DNA from: Pseudomonas putida
Lineage (GTDB): Bacteria > Pseudomonadota > Gammaproteobacteria > Pseudomonadales > Pseudomonadaceae
NCBI RefSeq assembly: GCF_026625125.1
Contig: NZ_CP113097.1
Location: 3,410,001-3,474,000, forward strand
Reading direction: 5' to 3'
DNA length: 64,000 nucleotides
In this document: one piece after another, positions 26,255 through 34,966 of the stretch
How positions within the stretch are numbered: position 1 is the first letter of the stretch
Layout: each line of letters opens with the position of its first letter
The notes under the pieces: generated by a model
What the model was told of the DNA's origin: nothing
The model's database searches: none
The model's input: the letters and a program-made list of their open reading frames with translations, nothing else
Position numbers and translations under genes: made by a program

Positions 26255-27622
26255 TCAACGCACAGGGTCTATGGCAACGGTTTCCATGTGCTCGGGCACG
26301 CACACCTGCCAGCCGAGCTCAAGGCTTATCCGCCGACGCAAGGTGTCCGCAGCATGCGGTTCGCCATGAATGACGTAGGTTTGCCGCGGTGGCCGGGTGA
26401 AACCGCGCAACCACTCCATGATTTCGTCCGCGTCGGCATGGGCCGACAGATTGTCCATGGCGAAGACGTGCGCGCGAATCGGCACGTCTTCGCCATGCAG
26501 GCGCACGCTGCGCGCCCCGGCAACGATATCCGCGCCCCGGGTCCCACCCGCCTGAAAACCAGAGAACAGGATGCTGTTGTGCGCGTTGGGCGCCAGCGCT
26601 TTGAGGTGATGCAACACCCGCCCCCCCGTGGCCATGCCGCTGGCGGCAATGATCACCGCTGGTTCGCGCAACTGGTCCAGGCGCCTGGACTCATCGACCG
26701 TGCGGATGATCTGCGTACCCTTGCACATCTGCGCGCATTCCAGCGCCGTCAGGCGGTGCTCACGCCTGAACTGCTGGTACAGGGCGGTGGCATCCGTGGC
26801 CATCGGGCTGTTCAGGTACACGGGGATGTCGGGTATCAGCCCGTCACGCTTGAGCCTGTACAGGTAATACAGCAACAGTTGCGCACGGCCCACCGCGAAA
26901 GACGGCACCAACGTGATGCCATGGCGCAGCAGGGTCTGGTTGATCACGTCGGCCAAGTAGCGTTCCGGGGCTTGGGCGGGGTGTGAGCGGTCACCGTAGG
27001 TCGACTCCACCAGCAGCACATCGGCCGCACCGATCAGCTCGGGTGCACGCATCACGGGATCGTTGGGCCGCCCCAGGTCACCTGATGACACCAGCGTCTG
27101 ACCATCCACCGTCAGTTGCACGGTCGCCGCGCCCAGAATGTGCCCGGCCGTGCGCAGCAACAGTTCGACACCCGGTGCGATCGGGGTACGCTGGTGCAAC
27201 TCGACGGGCCTGAACAGCTGCAGCGCACGTTTGGCATCCTGCTCGGTGTACAAGGGCCGGGCCGGCGAATGCTTGGAATAGCCATGACGATTGGCATGGT
27301 CGGCCTGTTCCTCCTGCAACCGGGCGCTGTCGAGCAACAGGATTTCAGCAAGGGCACAGGTTGCCGGGGTGGCATACACAGGCCCGCTGAAGCCCTCGCG
27401 CGCCAGCACCGGCAGGTAGCCGCTGTGGTCCAGGTGGGCATGTGTGAGCACTACCGCATCGACCGCCCGCAGCGCCGCCGGCAGTGGCTCCCAATTACGC
27501 AGGCGCAGTTGCTTGTAACCCTGGAAAAGCCCGCAGTCGATCAACACCCGTGTCGAATCACGCGTCAGCAGGAACTTGCTGCCCGTCACCGTGCCCGTAC
27601 CGCCGAAGAAGGTCAGTTGCAT
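26255..27622 (-). CDS. MBL-fold beta-CASP ribonuclease family protein
   Basis: 455 residues. The metallo-beta-lactamase core has the zinc motif HAHLDHSG (about residues 61-68), a further zinc ligand region in TAGHILGA and SSGDLGR, then a beta-CASP insert and C-terminal motifs ASGMATGGRVLHHLK and HADADE. Members of this group are RNA-specific exo- or endonucleases. The ATG at 27622 overlaps the end of the universal stress protein gene by 10 bases. The frame is open to 27829 but that is the usp gene. A role in RNA turnover under low oxygen is inference. Confidence 0.87.
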   Translation of the reverse strand: MQLTFFGGTGTVTGSKFLLTRDSTRVLIDCGLFQGYKQLRLRNWEPLPAALRAVDAVVLTHAHLDHSGYLPVLAREGFSGPVYATPATCALAEILLLDSARLQEEQADHANRHGYSKHSPARPLYTEQDAKRALQLFRPVELHQRTPIAPGVELLLRTAGHILGAATVQLTVDGQTLVSSGDLGRPNDPVMRAPELIGAADVLLVESTYGDRSHPAQAPERYLADVINQTLLRHGITLVPSFAVGRAQLLLYYLYRLKRDGLIPDIPVYLNSPMATDATALYQQFRREHRLTALECAQMCKGTQIIRTVDESRRLDQLREPAVIIAASGMATGGRVLHHLKALAPNAHNSILFSGFQAGGTRGADIVAGARSVRLHGEDVPIRAHVFAMDNLSAHADADEIMEWLRGFTRPPRQTYVIHGEPHAADTLRRRISLELGWQVCVPEHMETVAIDPVR

Positions 27623-28539
27623 GGTGGCGGCTCCCAAGTATCGATCACGCAGGGGTGAACGGACAGCACGCTGCACGGTGGGTCGCTCACTATGCGCTCG
27701 GTGGTGTCGCCCAGCAGCTTGCTCAGCCCCCTGGGCTGCACAACCCCCATAACCACCACGTCGATGTCCAGGGCCGCCACTTGCTCGCGAATCACTTGCA
27801 CTGCCCCTCCTTCCTTGAAGTGCCGGCAATCGTGGGGCACACCTTCGGCATCGGCCAATGCATCGAACGACACCTGCAAGGCATCTCGCATCTCCTCGAC
27901 CCAGGTCTGCGTCACCAGCATTTCTGGGGCGAACACACCCGCCAGGTCATATGCACCCAGCAGATGCAACTGCGCATCGCATTGCAACGCCAGGGCATCG
28001 GCTGCACGGATGAGGGCGCGATTGAACAGCATCTGGTCATGGGGTTCATCGTGCAGGGCGGTGTCCACGGCGACCAGTATGCGTTTTGGCAAGGACGCGG
28101 CTGCCCGAGGTACGAAATGCAGCAAGCACTGGCACGCTCGCAGCAGCGCGCAGTCCAGTGGCGTGGCGAAAAATCGGGCCAGTGCCGGTGTTTTTTCGGT
28201 GTCCTTGATGACCATATCGGGCTTGAGCTCGCGGATGTAATCGGCGGCCTGCTCGCGCAGGTCTTCGGCCTTGACGGTATCGAACGTCAGGCAGGCATCG
28301 CTGGGCCGGTGACGCTCGACCAGGGCCTCGAGCTGCTCGCGATAGCGCCCGTATTGGCGCTGCATCTCGGCTTCGTTCAGCTGTTCCTGGCGTAACGAAT
28401 GGTCCGCGTGTGGCTCGAACAGCCCAACGATATGCACCGCTGCGCCGCTGACATGCGCCAGGGCAAGCGCCCGGCGCAAAGCCGCCGAGTGCGGGTCGAT
28501 GTCGGTAAGCAGCACCAGCAGTTGTCGATACTGACCCAT
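27613..28539 (-). CDS. Universal stress protein, tandem Usp domains (usp 1)
   Basis: 308 residues with two Usp domains of about 150 residues, as in UspE. The start MGQYRQLLVLLTDIDP is the usual first strand. The second domain starts near PKRILVAVDTAL and ends with a clear VVMGVVQPRG segment. The ATG at 28539 follows GGAGG. An FNR-box-like site lies 68 bases upstream. Usp proteins of this type support survival in energy starvation and anoxia in Pseudomonas. Confidence 0.88.
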   Translation of the reverse strand: MGQYRQLLVLLTDIDPHSAALRRALALAHVSGAAVHIVGLFEPHADHSLRQEQLNEAEMQRQYGRYREQLEALVERHRPSDACLTFDTVKAEDLREQAADYIRELKPDMVIKDTEKTPALARFFATPLDCALLRACQCLLHFVPRAAASLPKRILVAVDTALHDEPHDQMLFNRALIRAADALALQCDAQLHLLGAYDLAGVFAPEMLVTQTWVEEMRDALQVSFDALADAEGVPHDCRHFKEGGAVQVIREQVAALDIDVVVMGVVQPRGLSKLLGDTTERIVSDPPCSVLSVHPCVIDTWEPPPCN

Positions 28540-28607
28540 GGGAAACCTCCGGCCGCACGCGGCGATGGCAAGTAGCATCGATCTTCGAACACCCTGCCAT
28601 AGCGCGT

Positions 28608-28621
28608 TTGATGCAGATCAG
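28608..28621. promoter_or_regulatory. FNR-box-like site for the usp 1 operon
   Basis: TTGAT-GCAG-ATCAG, nine of ten consensus positions, 68 bases upstream of the usp 1 start codon on the minus strand. Confidence 0.7.
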
Positions 28622-28644
28622 AAAGTCACCAGTGGCGCACCAAG

Positions 28645-28658
28645 TTGATCAATGTCAG
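28645..28658. promoter_or_regulatory. Weaker FNR-box-like site for GNAT gene 2
   Basis: TTGAT-CAAT-GTCAG, eight of ten consensus positions, ending 65 bases before the GNAT 2 start codon. Paired back-to-back with the usp 1 site, 23 bases apart. Confidence 0.5.
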
Positions 28659-28723
28659 AACCATGACGCCGCCTCACGGTACAACCAGTACAGCCCACGT
28701 TGGTCGAGCCCTCTGGAGGCCCT

Positions 28724-29272
28724 ATGAACAAGCCGTTGCTGGAAACCGAAGATTCAAGCGAGCACTGGATAGACACCCTTGCTGACGGCACAGCCGTGCT
28801 GATTCGGCCGCTACGCGATGATGATCACGAACGGGACAGTCGCTTTGTGAGCACGATCAGCCATGAGGCCCGCCGTTTTCGTTTTCTCGCCGGGCTCAGC
28901 GGTGGTTTGCCCGGCCTGGACGCGCAGTTGATGCCGGTCGACGGTCACCAGCACATGGCCTACGTAGCGCTGGCCCATGACAATGGCCAGCTGCATCAGC
29001 TTGGCGTCAGCCGCTATGCCGCGATACCGGGCAGCCACAATTGCGAATGCGCCGTGGCTGTCGACGAGCGCTGGCAGCGCAAGGGGCTGGGCAAGCTGTT
29101 GCTGCAGCACCTGATCGCCGCGGCACGGCGCAATGGTTACCAGTGCATGGTGTCCAGGGACCTCTCGAACAACTACGCCATGCACCGGCTGACCAAGGCG
29201 CTGGGGTTCACATCGCGCTACCTGGGCGGCGATGTCAGCGAAATCCTCCATGAACTTGACCTGCGCAGGTGA
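28724..29272 (+). CDS. GNAT acetyltransferase, Pat-like (copy 2)
   Basis: 182 residues, a paralogue of the protein at 25025-25594: shared EHWI(D/E)..L..GT.VLIRPL start, RHFRFL-like segment (RRFRFLAGL), HQHMAYVALAH and the acetyl-CoA loop WQRKGLGKLLLQHL. The ATG at 28724 follows CTGGAGG. It diverges from usp 1, with one FNR-box-like site for each. Likely a lysine or small-molecule acetyltransferase. Confidence 0.84.
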   Translation: MNKPLLETEDSSEHWIDTLADGTAVLIRPLRDDDHERDSRFVSTISHEARRFRFLAGLSGGLPGLDAQLMPVDGHQHMAYVALAHDNGQLHQLGVSRYAAIPGSHNCECAVAVDERWQRKGLGKLLLQHLIAAARRNGYQCMVSRDLSNNYAMHRLTKALGFTSRYLGGDVSEILHELDLRR

Positions 29273-29274
29273 AA

Positions 29275-29294
29275 CAAGGCCCTTGCGGGCCTTG
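29275..29294. terminator. Bidirectional hairpin terminator
   Basis: CAAGGCCC (29275-29282) pairs with GGGCCTTG (29287-29294) around a TTGC loop, in the 27-base gap between the convergent GNAT 2 and usp 2 genes. It can serve both strands; T-runs are weak. Confidence 0.7.
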
Positions 29295-29299
29295 CCCCT

Positions 29300-30226
29300 C
29301 TAACCTTGCGAATGTTCGGGTGATAACACCAGCACACTGGTGCTGAGCCGGTGCAGGATCCGCTCGGCCGTACTGCCGATGAACCAGCCGATGCCGTGAT
29401 GGTGGTAGCTGCCCATCACCAGCACATCGATGTCGTTGTTGTCCATGAACAGCGCCAGCACCTTGGCCGGGTCCCCCACCCGCATGTGGCGGTGCTCGAA
29501 GGCAATCCCGTTGCGCTCGGCCAATGCCTGGAAGGCATCGGCCTGGGCCTCGTGAAGTGTCCGCGAACGGTTCGAATCGAACAGGAACGAATGCTCCCGA
29601 GTGCCTTCGGCGTTCAGGTACATCGCGCCCATGTCGTAGGCATACAGCAGTTCGATCTGAGCGTTGCATTGCAGGGCCAGCTTGAGCGCTTCGCTGATGA
29701 TCAGGTCGTTGAAGCCTTCGAACTGATCCTCCGGCCGCGACAGGTCGACCGCTGCCAGTATCCGGCGCGGCAAGGCATTACTGGCGTTGTGCACCAGGTG
29801 CAGCGCAATCCGGGTGTCACGCAGCAGCTGCACGTCCAGCGAGGTGAACATGGCTCGTATCCACCAAGGCTCATGTTCGAGCCCCTTGATCAGCATGGCA
29901 AACGGCTGTTCACGTAGATGCACCTGGATCTCGTCCAAGGGGTGCTGTACCCACAACACCTCGGTAGTGACCGTCACACCATTGCGGCGCATCGACGATG
30001 CCTGGGTTTCCAGCCATTGACGATGTTGCTGCACATACCCCTCGCGCATGACTGCCAAGGCCTGGTCGTTGACCAGGCCGGCAGTGGCCAGGCCCTCGAG
30101 GTAGTCGAACGCCACGATGTGCAATGGCATGCCCTTGGCTTTGGCCAGCGCCGCCGCTCGATCAAAGACCGGCGTGCGGCGCATCAAGGGCGAAGCGATG
30201 AAAAGAAGTCTTTGCGAGTTGGTCAT
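29300..30226 (-). CDS. Universal stress protein, tandem Usp domains (usp 2)
   Basis: 308 residues, two Usp domains, starting MTNSQRLLFIASPL. The second domain starts at PRRILAAVDLSRPE and ends with the ATP-binding-type motif GSYHHHGIGWFIGSTAERI. The ATG follows AGAGG. An FNR-box-like site is 60 bases upstream. Same length and layout as usp 1, so probably an old duplication inside this island. Confidence 0.88.
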   Translation of the reverse strand: MTNSQRLLFIASPLMRRTPVFDRAAALAKAKGMPLHIVAFDYLEGLATAGLVNDQALAVMREGYVQQHRQWLETQASSMRRNGVTVTTEVLWVQHPLDEIQVHLREQPFAMLIKGLEHEPWWIRAMFTSLDVQLLRDTRIALHLVHNASNALPRRILAAVDLSRPEDQFEGFNDLIISEALKLALQCNAQIELLYAYDMGAMYLNAEGTREHSFLFDSNRSRTLHEAQADAFQALAERNGIAFEHRHMRVGDPAKVLALFMDNNDIDVLVMGSYHHHGIGWFIGSTAERILHRLSTSVLVLSPEHSQG

Positions 30227-30285
30227 GGCACACCTCTGCGGGCTCGATGAGTACCTCGATGCTCTGCTGCCGGCGGCTGCCCGGT

Positions 30286-30299
30286 TTGATGTATGTCAA
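30286..30299. promoter_or_regulatory. FNR-box-like site for usp 2
   Basis: TTGAT-GTAT-GTCAA, nine of ten consensus positions, 60 bases upstream of the usp 2 start codon at 30226 (minus strand). Confidence 0.72.
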
Positions 30300-30344
30300 C
30301 AGTGCAAGCGAGCAGACCAACGGCTGTTGCCGCTTACCGGGCAA

Positions 30345-30358
30345 TTGACACGGATCAA
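30345..30358. promoter_or_regulatory. FNR-box-like site for the small gene and fnr-like gene
   Basis: TTGAC-ACGG-ATCAA, nine of ten consensus positions, 111 bases before the small gene at 30470. Suggests autoregulation of the FNR-type regulator that follows. Confidence 0.72.
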
Positions 30359-30469
30359 GACTTATTGGTTTTTTCGGCGCACGCTGTACCTAGCCTCGCT
30401 GCTGACAAGGACGCCATTGCGCCTCGAATCAATCGCTATTGCTTGCCCATGCAGGCACTGGAGGTTCCG

Positions 30470-30658
30470 ATGAACGTCTACGTCGAGAAAAGCGCCAATG
30501 ACAACCGCTGGTGGGTCCACATGGACGAATGGCGGGTGAGTTTTAGAACCCCCATAGAAGCCGAACAGTTCGTCGGCGTGCTGACCGCCCGGCTTAACGC
30601 GCCCCATTCACTGAGCAAGATCGCCACCGTCGCTTCCAGACCGGCGAGGGAGGCCTGA
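30470..30658 (+). CDS. Small hypothetical protein
   Basis: 62 residues, MNVYVEKSANDNRWWVHMD at the start, predicted beta-rich then a helix. The ATG at 30470 follows GGAGG. It ends one base before the FNR-type regulator gene and is probably co-transcribed with it. No family assigned. Confidence 0.65.
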   Translation: MNVYVEKSANDNRWWVHMDEWRVSFRTPIEAEQFVGVLTARLNAPHSLSKIATVASRPAREA

Positions 30659-30659
30659 G

Positions 30660-31451
30660 ATGTCGGGCCTGATCGACGTTCAGTCGCTCGGCGAGCCGGT
30701 ACAGCTGCGCCCGCCCCCACCCATTCACCTGCAACCACTGGCATCGCGCTGCAATGGGTGCCGGGTCAATGGCTTGTGCTTGCCCACGGGGTTGCCGCTG
30801 CGCGACAACAGCAGCCTGGGCACATTGATCGGCCCGCGCATCCGCATCAGGAAGGGGGCTGCGCTCTTCAATGCCAATATGCCCCTGAGCGCTTTGTACG
30901 CCGTGTATTCAGGCAGTTTCAAGACCAACCTGAACAATGCCGAAGGCCAGGGTGTTGTCATCAATTTCTGGATGCCGGGCGACGTACTGGGGCTCGACGC
31001 CATCGCCACCGAGCACCATGTCTGTGACGCCATTGCCCTGGAAGACAGCGAAGTCTGCCCCGTCCCATACCATCGGCTGCAGGCCCTGGCGCGTGATTTT
31101 CCCACGCTGCAGCAGAGTTTGAACCGCCTGATGAGCAGGGAAATCATCCGCGAGCATGAGCGCGTGCTGATGCTGTGCAACCTCTCTGCCGAGCAGCGGC
31201 TGGCCAGTTTTCTGCTGGGCTTGTCCCGACGCTTCGTCAGTCGCGGCTATTCATCCCACGGCTTCATGCTACGCATGTCGCGCGAGGACATGGCCTCCTA
31301 CCTGGGGCTGCGCCTGGAAACCATCTGCCGCTCGGTCGCCCACTTGCGCGCCCTGGGTATCGTCAACCTGCACGGTCGGCTGGTGGAAATTCTGGACATG
31401 CCTGCGCTGATGGCACTGGAACTGGGTTACCCAAACAGCCCGCCTCACTGA
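30660..31451 (+). CDS. FNR-type (Crp/Fnr) oxygen-sensing transcriptional regulator
   Basis: 263 residues. Cysteines C31, C34, C40 and C133 match the spacing of the [4Fe-4S] ligands of E. coli FNR (C20, C23, C29, C122); an extra C122 is also present. The cyclic-nucleotide-binding-like fold spans about 45-160, and the C-terminal helix-turn-helix has ETICRSVAHL, where FNR has ETISR. It should activate or repress genes at TTGAT-N4-ATCAA sites when oxygen is low. P. putida has several FNR paralogues; this is likely one of the accessory ones rather than Anr. GGGAGG precedes the ATG. Confidence 0.92.
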   Translation: MSGLIDVQSLGEPVQLRPPPPIHLQPLASRCNGCRVNGLCLPTGLPLRDNSSLGTLIGPRIRIRKGAALFNANMPLSALYAVYSGSFKTNLNNAEGQGVVINFWMPGDVLGLDAIATEHHVCDAIALEDSEVCPVPYHRLQALARDFPTLQQSLNRLMSREIIREHERVLMLCNLSAEQRLASFLLGLSRRFVSRGYSSHGFMLRMSREDMASYLGLRLETICRSVAHLRALGIVNLHGRLVEILDMPALMALELGYPNSPPH

Positions 31452-31517
31452 ACTGCCAGTTGCCTGCGTGCACCTGGCTTGCAGCGCATCGCCTCGCAAC
31501 AGCTGAAGGTATCGGAC

Positions 31518-32354
31518 ATGGCAAATTTTCATCTGGCTTACCTGCCGTTGGTCACCTATCCGGATGTGCTCCCCGATGACGCTGTGGCAGCCGGTGTACA
31601 CCTGGCCGTCGCGCTGGGGTATGACCTGCATGTCATGACCTTTGCGGTAAGGATCCCCTACCTTTCGCCGTCCATTGGCAGCACCCTGCTGAATATCCCC
31701 GACATGATTCAAACCACCGAAAGCAACAGTCGAACGCAGTGCAAAGCGCTGCAGGCCATGGTGGGCGGCCTGGAACACGGCCAGAGCAGTGTGGAATTCT
31801 CCACCAGAGAGGTAGTGCCGGGCCTGACGGGTACCGCAGCGGCGGAGGCGTCAAGGTATTTCGACCTGACCTTCCTGCCGTGGGCAGTCGACAAACCCGT
31901 CATCCAAGAGCTGGCAGAGTCGGTGATTTTTGGCGCTGGCAGGCCATGCGTCCTCGTTCCCCCTTTGCCCAGCAAGCCCATCAGGCACATGGCGTTGGCC
32001 TGGGACGGCAGCCGCGTCGCGGCGCGAGCACTCGCTGACGCGTCACACCTGATGACTGCCGACATGCTCATCACGGTCCTGACCGTGCAGGGCGAAAAGC
32101 CACTCGAGCACGCCGACATCGCGCAGGACATGGCCCATGCCTTACAGCACCGAGGCCTGAACGCTCGGCCGCTGAGCGTGAAGCTGGCCGGGCGACCGAT
32201 CGCTGAGTGCCTGCAGCAAGAAGCCCTCACCGTCGGGGCCGATCTGCTGGTCATGGGCGGGTTCGGTCATTCGCGCTTGAAAGCATTCGTCCTGGGCGGC
32301 GCTACCCGCGGGGTTCTGCAAGCCCTTCGAATGCCCATACTGCTGTCGCACTGA
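31518..32354 (+). CDS. Universal stress protein (usp 3)
   Basis: 278 residues starting MANFHLAYLPLVTYPDV, with a Usp C-terminal domain ending in GADLLVMGGFGHSRLKAFVLGG, the ATP-binding-type Usp motif. The N-terminal half is more divergent. The ATG at 31518 follows GAAGG. It is 66 bases after the FNR-type gene on the same strand; I find no FNR box of its own, so it may be read through from upstream. Confidence 0.82.
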   Translation: MANFHLAYLPLVTYPDVLPDDAVAAGVHLAVALGYDLHVMTFAVRIPYLSPSIGSTLLNIPDMIQTTESNSRTQCKALQAMVGGLEHGQSSVEFSTREVVPGLTGTAAAEASRYFDLTFLPWAVDKPVIQELAESVIFGAGRPCVLVPPLPSKPIRHMALAWDGSRVAARALADASHLMTADMLITVLTVQGEKPLEHADIAQDMAHALQHRGLNARPLSVKLAGRPIAECLQQEALTVGADLLVMGGFGHSRLKAFVLGGATRGVLQALRMPILLSH

Positions 32355-32441
32355 ACCCCGGCGATCAGTGCCTTCATCACAACATGCGATACAGGGAAAA
32401 TCGTGTAGCCCAGAAAGTGATGCTTTGCCTTGGCTGACAGA

Positions 32442-33335
32442 TCATTGCAGCCAAGGCGGCGGCGGTTCTTCGCCCTTGACCGGCCCATGCTCGGCTTCGG
32501 TCCGTGCAGCTCGGCGGCGGGCATCGTCCAAGCGGGCAGCGTCGATTTCGCGCATCACGCCCCCCACGTCCGCGACATGCTCATCGTCCTCGAATTCGCC
32601 TGTCAACGGGCTGTCCGCACGCAGTTCACCGGCCTCGTACAGCGCCCACATTTCCTGGGCAAAGCGGGTGTCTTTCAATTCCGGGGCAAAGCGCCCGAAA
32701 TAGTGAGCCATGTTCGCCACGTCACGCTGCAGCATGCTGAATGCATGGTTGTTGCCGGCTGCATCCACCGCCTGTGGCAGGTCGATGATCACCGGGCCGT
32801 CCGGGCCCAGCAGCACATTGAATTCGGAGAGGTCGCCATGCACCAGGCCGGCACACAGCATCAGCACGATCTGGCGAATGACGAAGGCGTGGTACTCACG
32901 CGCCTCCTCAGCCTCCAGGTGCACGTCGTTCAGGCGCGGGGCCACATCGCCATCGGCGTCGGTCACCAGCTCCATCAGCAGTACGCCATCCTGGAAATCA
33001 TAGGGTTTGGGCACCCGCACTCCGGCATTGGCCAGGCGGAACAGCGCCGCCACTTCAGCGTTCTGCCAGGCGTCCTCGGCTTCCTTGCGGCCGTACTTGC
33101 TGCCCTTGGCCATCGCCCGGGCCTGGCGGCTGTTGCGTACCTTGCGGCCTTCCTGGTATTCGGCGGCCTGGCGGAAACTGCGCTTGTTGGCCTCTTTGTA
33201 GACCTTGGCGCACCGTACCTGGGCGCCGCAACGCACCACGTAGACGGCTGCTTCCTTGCCGCTCATCAAGGGTCGCAGTACTTCGTCGACCAGTCCGTCT
33301 TCAATCAGCGGTTCGATTCGTTTTGGCGTCTTCAT
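32442..33335 (-). CDS. RIO1-like serine protein kinase
   Basis: 297 residues, the length of the Pseudomonas PA4780-type proteins. A RIO kinase fold is seen: GKEAAVYVV with the ATP-loop lysine nearby (CAKVYKEA), the catalytic HGDLSEFNVLL and the metal-binding VIIDLPQAV. Start 33335 (MKTPKRIEPLIEDG) is chosen over an open extension to 33467. Substrate unknown. It stands alone. Confidence 0.87.
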   Translation of the reverse strand: MKTPKRIEPLIEDGLVDEVLRPLMSGKEAAVYVVRCGAQVRCAKVYKEANKRSFRQAAEYQEGRKVRNSRQARAMAKGSKYGRKEAEDAWQNAEVAALFRLANAGVRVPKPYDFQDGVLLMELVTDADGDVAPRLNDVHLEAEEAREYHAFVIRQIVLMLCAGLVHGDLSEFNVLLGPDGPVIIDLPQAVDAAGNNHAFSMLQRDVANMAHYFGRFAPELKDTRFAQEMWALYEAGELRADSPLTGEFEDDEHVADVGGVMREIDAARLDDARRRAARTEAEHGPVKGEEPPPPWLQ

Positions 33336-34116
33336 CAGGCTTGTGTTCGGGGTCCTGTCTGGCCTTATGGCTTGGTTGGCGAACATCCTCTCACAGGCTG
33401 ATGCGTCTTGCTCGTTTGTCTGCTCAGGCGGCGGCCCAGCGCTGCGGTATCCAGTGCCGAACCTCATGTGTAACCGGGGCCGCTTCGCGGCCCATCGCCG
33501 TCAAGCGCGGCGCCCACAGGTACACGACATGCCTGAAGGCTGCCTGGACTGCCCACAAGGGTCGGATGGGGTCCAAGGTCTTGGGGGCAGTCCATTTTGT
33601 GTGAGCCGGCTTGCCGGCGATGAGGCCGGTACTGACTCATCAGGGCGTGAGGCGGACGCTCGTGGTAAATGGCTAGCGGCCAATGAAGGCCATCAATCGA
33701 AGGTGGTCTGCGAGCACGCCGATAGGCTGAGGAACCTTCGGTAATGCAGGCCATAACAGATGCATGAATTCCACTGCCAGCCGCCCCTCCCGGAGTTCCA
33801 CGAGAGATAAGCATCATGGACTTTGCAGCAATCGTGCTTCTTGGCATATGGCCCTACGCGATCGATTGCCGTGCAAAATCTTCGCTGAAAAGCCACGGAA
33901 AAACTTCGGAAAATAGGTAGATCATGTAGCCGAGCAACATGTGCGGCATATCGACAGGAATTGTGGACGTCCTTGTAATTCCTAATGCAGACCACGCAAA
34001 ATAAACCAGCTCGCACTGATGCACCACGCCCGACCCTGGAAGTCGGATGTGTGCTGCCAGGGCGCCCTGATTGAGCTTCATCGCCACGGACGACAACTAA
34101 ATCTACAAGGGAATGT
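33336..34116. other. Long intergenic region with REP elements
   Basis: 781 bases with no convincing gene. It contains an inverted pair of REP elements (about 33471-33520 and 33600-33630), a palindrome-rich stretch near 33665-33690 that resembles the dispersed repeat described elsewhere, and an AT-richer part from 33830 before the YceK-like gene. An 80-codon minus-strand frame at 33854-34096 is doubtful. Confidence 0.5.
33471..33630. repeat. REP pair in inverted orientation (REPIN-like)
   Basis: The first REP has GGGCCGC-TTC-GCGGCCC (33477-33493) followed by a CACAGG end near 33520. The second, reversed, has GCCGGC-TT-GCCGGC (33605-33618). Both match the P. putida REP style also seen at 51.55 and 55.5 kb. 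Confidence 0.75.
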
Positions 34117-34407
34117 ATGCCGGCAAAAATTCTGTTGCTTTTAACCGTGTTATCGCTAGGCGGCTGCTTCAGCACGATTGGCCACATGAGTGGAGAACGT
34201 TGCGTATATCACGGTACCCGCGCATCCTGGGCCTGGGCAAATCACCCAAAAACGTTGAGCAGTTGGCCATTTCTAATCGATACGCCGTTTTCTTTTGCGT
34301 TGGACACGCTGTTGCTGCCCTATGACCTGACGGCCTTTTTACCCGACAGCCTGGGTGGCGACCGAAGCGAATGCGTAATCAAGGGCGGGTTGAACGTCAT
34401 CATGTAA
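34117..34407 (+). CDS. YceK/YidQ-like lipoprotein
   Basis: 96 residues with a lipoprotein signal ending LGGC (Cys17), so probably an outer-membrane lipoprotein. The motif CVYHGTRASWA followed by PFLIDTPFSFALDTLLLPYDL-type sequence marks the YceK/YidQ family (DUF1375), of unknown function. GGGAATGT precedes the ATG. A GC-rich terminator overlaps its 3' end. Confidence 0.82.
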   Translation: MPAKILLLLTVLSLGGCFSTIGHMSGERCVYHGTRASWAWANHPKTLSSWPFLIDTPFSFALDTLLLPYDLTAFLPDSLGGDRSECVIKGGLNVIM

Positions 34408-34418
34408 CCCGCCCCTTT
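34383..34418 (+). terminator. Rho-independent-like terminator of the YceK-like gene
   Basis: GGGCGGGTT (34383-34391) pairs with AACCCGCCC (34406-34414), followed by CTTT. The stem overlaps the stop codon. A second small hairpin CACGGG-TAAAG-CCCGTG follows at 34428-34444. Confidence 0.7.
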
Positions 34419-34492
34419 ACCCACGAACACGGGTAAAGCCCGTGCCGTCGTCCGAGTTACCAGCTTCGCCGTGAACCAACACAGGAGTGACG

Positions 34493-34966
34493 ATGAAAGA
34501 ACACAACTACGCTGTAACCATCAATTGGATAGGCAACACAGGTGAGGGTACTGCCAGCTATATGGCTTACCAGAGAGACTTCACTGTCGAGGCGCCAGGG
34601 AAAGCGCCTATCCTTGGTTCAGCCGACCCTGCTTTTCGTGGTAAACCCGAATGCTGGAACCCTGAAGACATGTTGCTGGCCTCGATCTCGGCCTGCCACA
34701 AGCTCTGGTATCTTCATCTGTGCGCCGTCAACAATGTGTGCGTGCTGGAGTACGTCGATTACCCGGTGGGCCGGATGGTCGAAGGAGATGGCGAGCGCAA
34801 GGGCCATTTCGTGGAAGCAGAGCTAAGACCTCAAATCATCATTGGTAGCCAATCAGATAAAGATCTTGCAATGCGCTTGCATGACGATGCTCACCACGAG
34901 TGTTTCATTGCCAACTCGGTCAACTTCCCAATCAAATGCAGGCCTGTTATCAACTATCGAAGCTAA
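34493..34966 (+). CDS. OsmC family protein
   Basis: 157 residues of the OsmC/Ohr fold, which reduces organic hydroperoxides through a cysteine pair. The first conserved Cys is in ISACHKLWYL; a second candidate is in LHLCAVNNVC. The ATG at 34493 follows AGGAGTGACG. No neighbouring regulator. Some OsmC-like proteins have no peroxidase activity, so the catalytic role is likely, not shown. Confidence 0.85.
   Translation: MKEHNYAVTINWIGNTGEGTASYMAYQRDFTVEAPGKAPILGSADPAFRGKPECWNPEDMLLASISACHKLWYLHLCAVNNVCVLEYVDYPVGRMVEGDGERKGHFVEAELRPQIIIGSQSDKDLAMRLHDDAHHECFIANSVNFPIKCRPVINYRS

Noticed and set aside
33854..34096. 80-codon minus-strand frame
   Set aside because: No ribosome site, no recognised family and mixed composition; may be chance in a gene-poor region.
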